Assembly (NCBI RefSeq): GCF_905475345.1
Contig: NC_066586.1
Coordinates: 8,654,400-8,718,399, forward strand
DNA length: 64,000 nucleotides
Origin: Vespula vulgaris
Taxonomy: Eukaryota > Arthropoda > Insecta > Hymenoptera > Vespidae
Direction: 5' to 3'
The position numbers and the translations under genes are program-made. Shown here piece after piece: positions 59,987 to 64,000 of the stretch. Below the pieces are notes generated by a model. It was not told the origin of the DNA. It worked only from the letters and a program-made list of their open reading frames with translations, and did no database searches. Within the stretch, counting starts at the first letter, position 1; every line of letters starts with the position of its first letter.

Positions 59987-61909
59987 TCCTCCGAAGTATT
60001 TTTGTAGGATTAAGAAGGACATTGTTTCGAGGCAATAATGTTTTACAGATAAAATTTTACTGTGCATCGTGTAACAGAATATGTGCTTAAATATTTTCTT
60101 CCGTTTTATTTATTTTATCTTTTCCTTTTCTTTCTATTAGCGACTCTTTCCTCTTTTACAGTTAGATTCGCAAAATCGCGCAAAATATTTATCGTAATTT
60201 CTATAACGGGAATAACGATGGAATCTTAGGAAATTATTCTATTTATAATCGTAGAGAGACTTTTAGTGTCGATTACTCTCGATTCGACATAATCTTCGAG
60301 AGTTTAATAGTAATAGTACTAATAGTAGTAATAATAGTAGTTGAAATGATTTAACCATACGTCAAAACACATAAACATTTTATTTTTGTTTTCTTTTTTT
60401 TTTTTCTTATTCGAACATGAGCATTCGTCGAACATGTCTTGTAATGTAATTAGCGTTTCGAAAATGTACTCCCGTCTTATGTACATAATATTAGAAACAT
60501 TGAGATATTCTTTTACCTCTTGATAATCTAGTGCCTTAAAAATAAACATGAACGTATTCGCGTATTGCTAAATAAGGATCGTAGTGACAGGTCCGAGGAA
60601 CCATAAATCATCGTATCATCGAGAAATCACATTTTTTGTTCCCTTCTCTCGACTACACCGATAAGAAAAAAGATGGAAAGGATTTTTCCTCGAATGTGCG
60701 CCCTTAAACTCGCTCGGGCACTTGTCACGATCCCGAAAAATCTTTTTTCTTTTTTTTTTTCATTTTTTTTTCTTTTCTTTATTTTTCGTTTTGTTGTTCT
60801 GTTCGACTTTTCTTCGGCATATAGATTGTGTTCTTTTTCATATCGTTTTATTGTTTATTGGCTAGGAAAAAATTTAAAAAATTACCATGAGCCTAGTAGG
60901 TCTTCTTGAGCCTTTCGAAATATGGCAGAGTATCACGCGTTTTTATTTATTTTAATTTTTAAATCGATCGACGACGTATGTACGTAAGTGCGTATATATG
61001 TAGTACGAATAATTTCGTTGAGTAAAATGATTGTGTTTATGCCTATGCGTGTATGTTTATAAAATACGAAACGAGCCAAAGAAGCATAAATTTGAATATT
61101 TTGCGTCGTACTTCATTTAGCTCGTTGATGAGATCGTTTTTGTTTATTTAATAAACATACTTTCGTTAATGTCGTTGGAACGGAGATACGAGAAGAATAT
61201 TTTTTAAATAGAGAAAACACAATCGACGAAACAAATCGGTTTAACATTTAATAAATCGGCTCCTGACAATTTCTAAGAAACGCTCTTGGAAATACTTTAC
61301 ATATGGAAGGGACGAAGTATAATAAGTAGAAAAAACATATTGCCATATAAACCGTCGATATTTTCGTTCGAATATCATTCGAAAAACTAATTACATAACT
61401 ATAAATATGTTATTTTCATATACGTACATACATACACATATGTATGTATACGTAGAAAGACCAGTATAGAAAAATGACGTCTAATCATGCTTGTATATAC
61501 GATATTCAGGTATCGTCGGTCCTCCATACTTTTTTTTTCTCTTGTATACATCAGCGAGCCCGTTCGAAGCATTATTTTTAATTTCACTCGACGTTCGAAA
61601 TTCACCTTACAAGAAAAAGAATAAACGTCGAGATCGTCCGAATACTTTCAAAATAACTATATTATGTTTGCGAGATTAATCTTCAGGAGAATATTATGAT
61701 CATATAGTTTTTTCGACATTAAATTGAAAGAAGAGCAAAATGAAAGAAAAATGGAGATAGAAGGGAAAAATTTTGAACACACGCGCGGGTAGACTCGAAG
61801 AGCTCAAGGTCACCTTAGCTTTCTTACAAGTATTTTTTTTAATATAGATACTCTGAAAATCGTCTTGGTTGTAAAACTAACGTTAGTAACCAAGAGAAAA
61901 ATAGCTATT

Positions 61910-61940
<31 letters not shown>

Positions 61941-62304
61941 GTATGTATATGTATATGTATATATATACATATATATATATACATACATATATATATGTAT
62001 ATGTATATATATCATATGGTACACTAAATTACTGTCGTAAAGAATCGATGGCGTCGCCCTTCGATGATGCTTTCCTTTCCGGCTGCGAACAGTTGCGAAT
62101 ATCTTTTTAGTTTTTACTGTTTCCTTTTTTCTTCTTCTTTTCTTTTTTTTTGGTCTTTTTTGTATTGTACAGATTTGAAAGGAGAAAAGAACATTTACAA
62201 CGATCGCTTAGTATGTATGTATGTATGTATGTATGTATGTATGTATGTATGTATGTATATTATTTACGTACGCATATACGTTCGAAAATGTACGACTTAG
62301 TTTT
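59987..62304. other. 3' UTR and spacer; repeats
   Basis: AT-rich sequence without a supported exon. Repeats are a TA/GTATAT block (about 61910-62012) and a GTAT block (62211-62258). Confidence 0.5.
61910..62258. repeat. GTATAT and (GTAT)n microsatellites
   Basis: TATATG hexanucleotide-like repeats at 61910-62012 and about 12 GTAT tetranucleotides at 62211-62258. Confidence 0.9.
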
Positions 62305-63678
62305 ATGAATCGCTTCCTCGTCACCATGATCATTACGTCCGTGGAGACGGGAAGAGGAAGAGAAGCGTAAGTAGAAATAACGACTCTGCAAGAACTCGTT
62401 TCAATTCCGGTACGCAGTTACGGCAATTCGAAGAGAATTTTCCCTTGGACGTGGAGCGAGTAATTATAACACCATTTTTTTCCACCGTGAAGATTAATAT
62501 CTGTTGAGCGATACTCTAAGAAAAAAGAATAAAAGTTTTACACCGATGGAAAAATTTCTTTTCTTTTTTTTTCTTTTTCTTTTTTTGTGTATCATTTCGA
62601 GCTGGATAAAATACTATTATATTTGTACGTTAATTCTACTTCATTTAAATTTTTAATAGCATCTTACTCAGTATAGTGAAAAAGTATGAAAAACATCGTG
62701 AATCTGAATAAAAAAGAAAAAAGAAATATGTAAAGTACGACAAATAACATATATTGCTCGTACATTTATGCTGCTCTGCATCTTTTTTTTTTCTTCGACA
62801 ATTACTCGCTCGGTACATCACGAAAGGAAATAGTTTTTGCTGTTTATTTTTTTATTTATTTCTCTTTACTGTTGTTATTGTACGTCGTAAAACGCGAGTC
62901 AGTATTCCACTTTGAACACAATACGAGTCACGAGCTACATGACACGTGCTCGATACTTCGAATGACGTAAATGTTAGAACGTAAGATTCTCAGCGAAAAC
63001 GACGATGATCGACTACGTCATCTATTTTCGTTAAGAACATAAGACTCGCTTCGAATCATCCTCGACAAACTATAATCTGCGAGCATACAAGAAATGAAGC
63101 TCTAATCTCGAAATTTTCTTACTTGATCTCTTTCGATAAAAATCAAATTTATTTAAAGTGCTATATCAAAAGAAATAAAATGAAAAAGTCATTTTTAAGA
63201 AAATCATTTTTAAATTACAATTAATCCAAATATAAATTTTCTTTTATATCGAAAGAAGTCAAGTCAGACAATACGATCGTTAACGTAACTTGTTTACATT
63301 TTTTCACTAATCCTCGTGCGTCTAAGTTATTTCTTTTTTATTTTTTTTTTTTTTTATTTTTTTCTTTTTTTATTATTTTTTTGTATTTCTGCAGGCAGCA
63401 TCGTGGACGTAGAAGTCGAGAGTCTCGCCGTCCCTCCTTCGTACGCCATTTGATACGATTCTTAAGAGGTAGATAAATACGTAATTCCATTTGCCATTGC
63501 GATATGCTTCGCCTTTCTCTATTTTTTCCCCTAATCCTCATTCTAATAACGAAACTCTCCATTTTGCGAAGAGTTAAGCATTAGCATGATATTTGCTAAT
63601 AAATTAGTACATATGTACCTATTTACAACAGAAAACAAAGGAAATCGCTCTTTTCTATTCGCAGGCACACGTAAGTAA
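62305..63678 (+). CDS. Weak candidate small gene, three exons, about 49 aa, basic
   Basis: ATG 62305 (or 62326 in the better context CACCATGA) leads to an AAGC|GTAAGT donor at 62366. After a strong polypyrimidine acceptor, exon 63395-63468 reads QHRGRRSRESRRPSFVRHLI then RFLR. A third short piece from 63665 would end GTRK with TAA at 63676-63678. Phases match, but another frame of the same exons also stays open (HHDHYVRGDGKRKRS then AASWT and stop). The splice signals argue for a real transcript, while the coding frame is uncertain. Confidence 0.25.
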
Positions 63679-64000
63679 GTACTTGCTTGTCACGTTGTGA
63701 AAGCCGAAGAAATTGGAGAACTCAAGGTTACCCATGAACTAGATAATTGAACATTTTATGTAAGTCAGTTTATTCACCAAATACTTTTGTATTTGCTCGT
63801 TAAATGCACGAGCACCAAAGATACGGGAGAAAAAGAAGTTACATTCGAGACACCACTTTCTTCGATCAAATGAGTAAACGAACGATGCGAGGATGCTAAC
63901 TACGCGATCATATTCGTTCGTATTTCGAGTGCCTAATTTTTCAACGATCGTAACGAAACCTCCCCTCTTCGCGGTCAGTGTATACAACAGTCGATAAAAT
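63679..64000. other. Window end; no supported gene
   Basis: An 82-codon minus-strand open frame exists at 63739-63987 but shows no features of a gene. A short hairpin CTCG...CGAG lies at about 63796-63812. Nothing else is supported. Confidence 0.4.

Noticed and set aside
1..64000. tRNA, rRNA, snRNA genes or CRISPR arrays
   Set aside because: No tRNA B-box-like core (GGTTCGAATCC), rRNA core or regular repeat-spacer array was noticed on either strand by eye. A tRNA or covariance-model scan would be decisive.

Overview
The window is animal nuclear DNA, almost certainly an insect and probably a hymenopteran. It is strongly AT-rich and crowded with TA, CT/GA and tetra- to hexanucleotide microsatellites. 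Genes are split by phase-consistent GT-AG introns, and the main gene is an animal polarity scaffold with its arthropod layout. Order and species are inference. There are no prokaryotic features.

2.8-40.2 kb (+): one large gene, stardust (sdt; vertebrate PALS1/MPP5), the MAGUK scaffold of the apical Crumbs complex. I traced 16 coding exons that join without a phase conflict into about 1890 codons: a novel-looking N-terminus (exons 1-6, 2.8-9.0 kb), a 2.7 kb exon with a polyglutamine run and the PAR-6-binding ECR1 motif (28.3-31.0 kb), ECR2 (31.9-37.0 kb), two L27 domains, PDZ, SH3 and guanylate kinase-like (GUK) domains (37.4-40.2 kb). The 19 kb intron between exons 6 and 7 holds several ATG-containing segments with good splice donors whose phases fit downstream exons (13.7, 16.4, 20.3, perhaps 20.6 and 26.6 kb). 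They look like alternative promoters and first exons. A 68-nt exon at 31.2 kb offers a route that bypasses the ECR1 exon. The same introns hold a 0.4 kb inverted-repeat (MITE-like) element, a dead transposon ORF, and a possible small minus-strand gene.

40.2-47.7 kb: sdt 3' UTR and repeat-rich intergenic DNA.

47.7-52.1 kb: a convergent, interleaved pair of small genes that I do not recognise. A minus-strand gene has at least three coding exons that join in phase, and a plus-strand two-exon gene of about 77 codons lies inside its intron.

52.9-60.0 kb (+): two more small genes. One is a six-exon secreted protein of about 314 aa with six C-terminal cysteines. The other is a three-coding-exon single-pass membrane protein of about 123 aa. 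A weak small-gene candidate follows at 62.3-63.7 kb.

No bounded, clearly new 'system' is visible. The most interesting items are the multi-promoter architecture of stardust, a second ECR1-like motif in it, the interleaved orphan gene pair, and an alternative ending in the secreted-protein gene that resembles one of its own later exons. All exon calls come from reading the sequence (splice signals, phase, protein character) and need transcript data.
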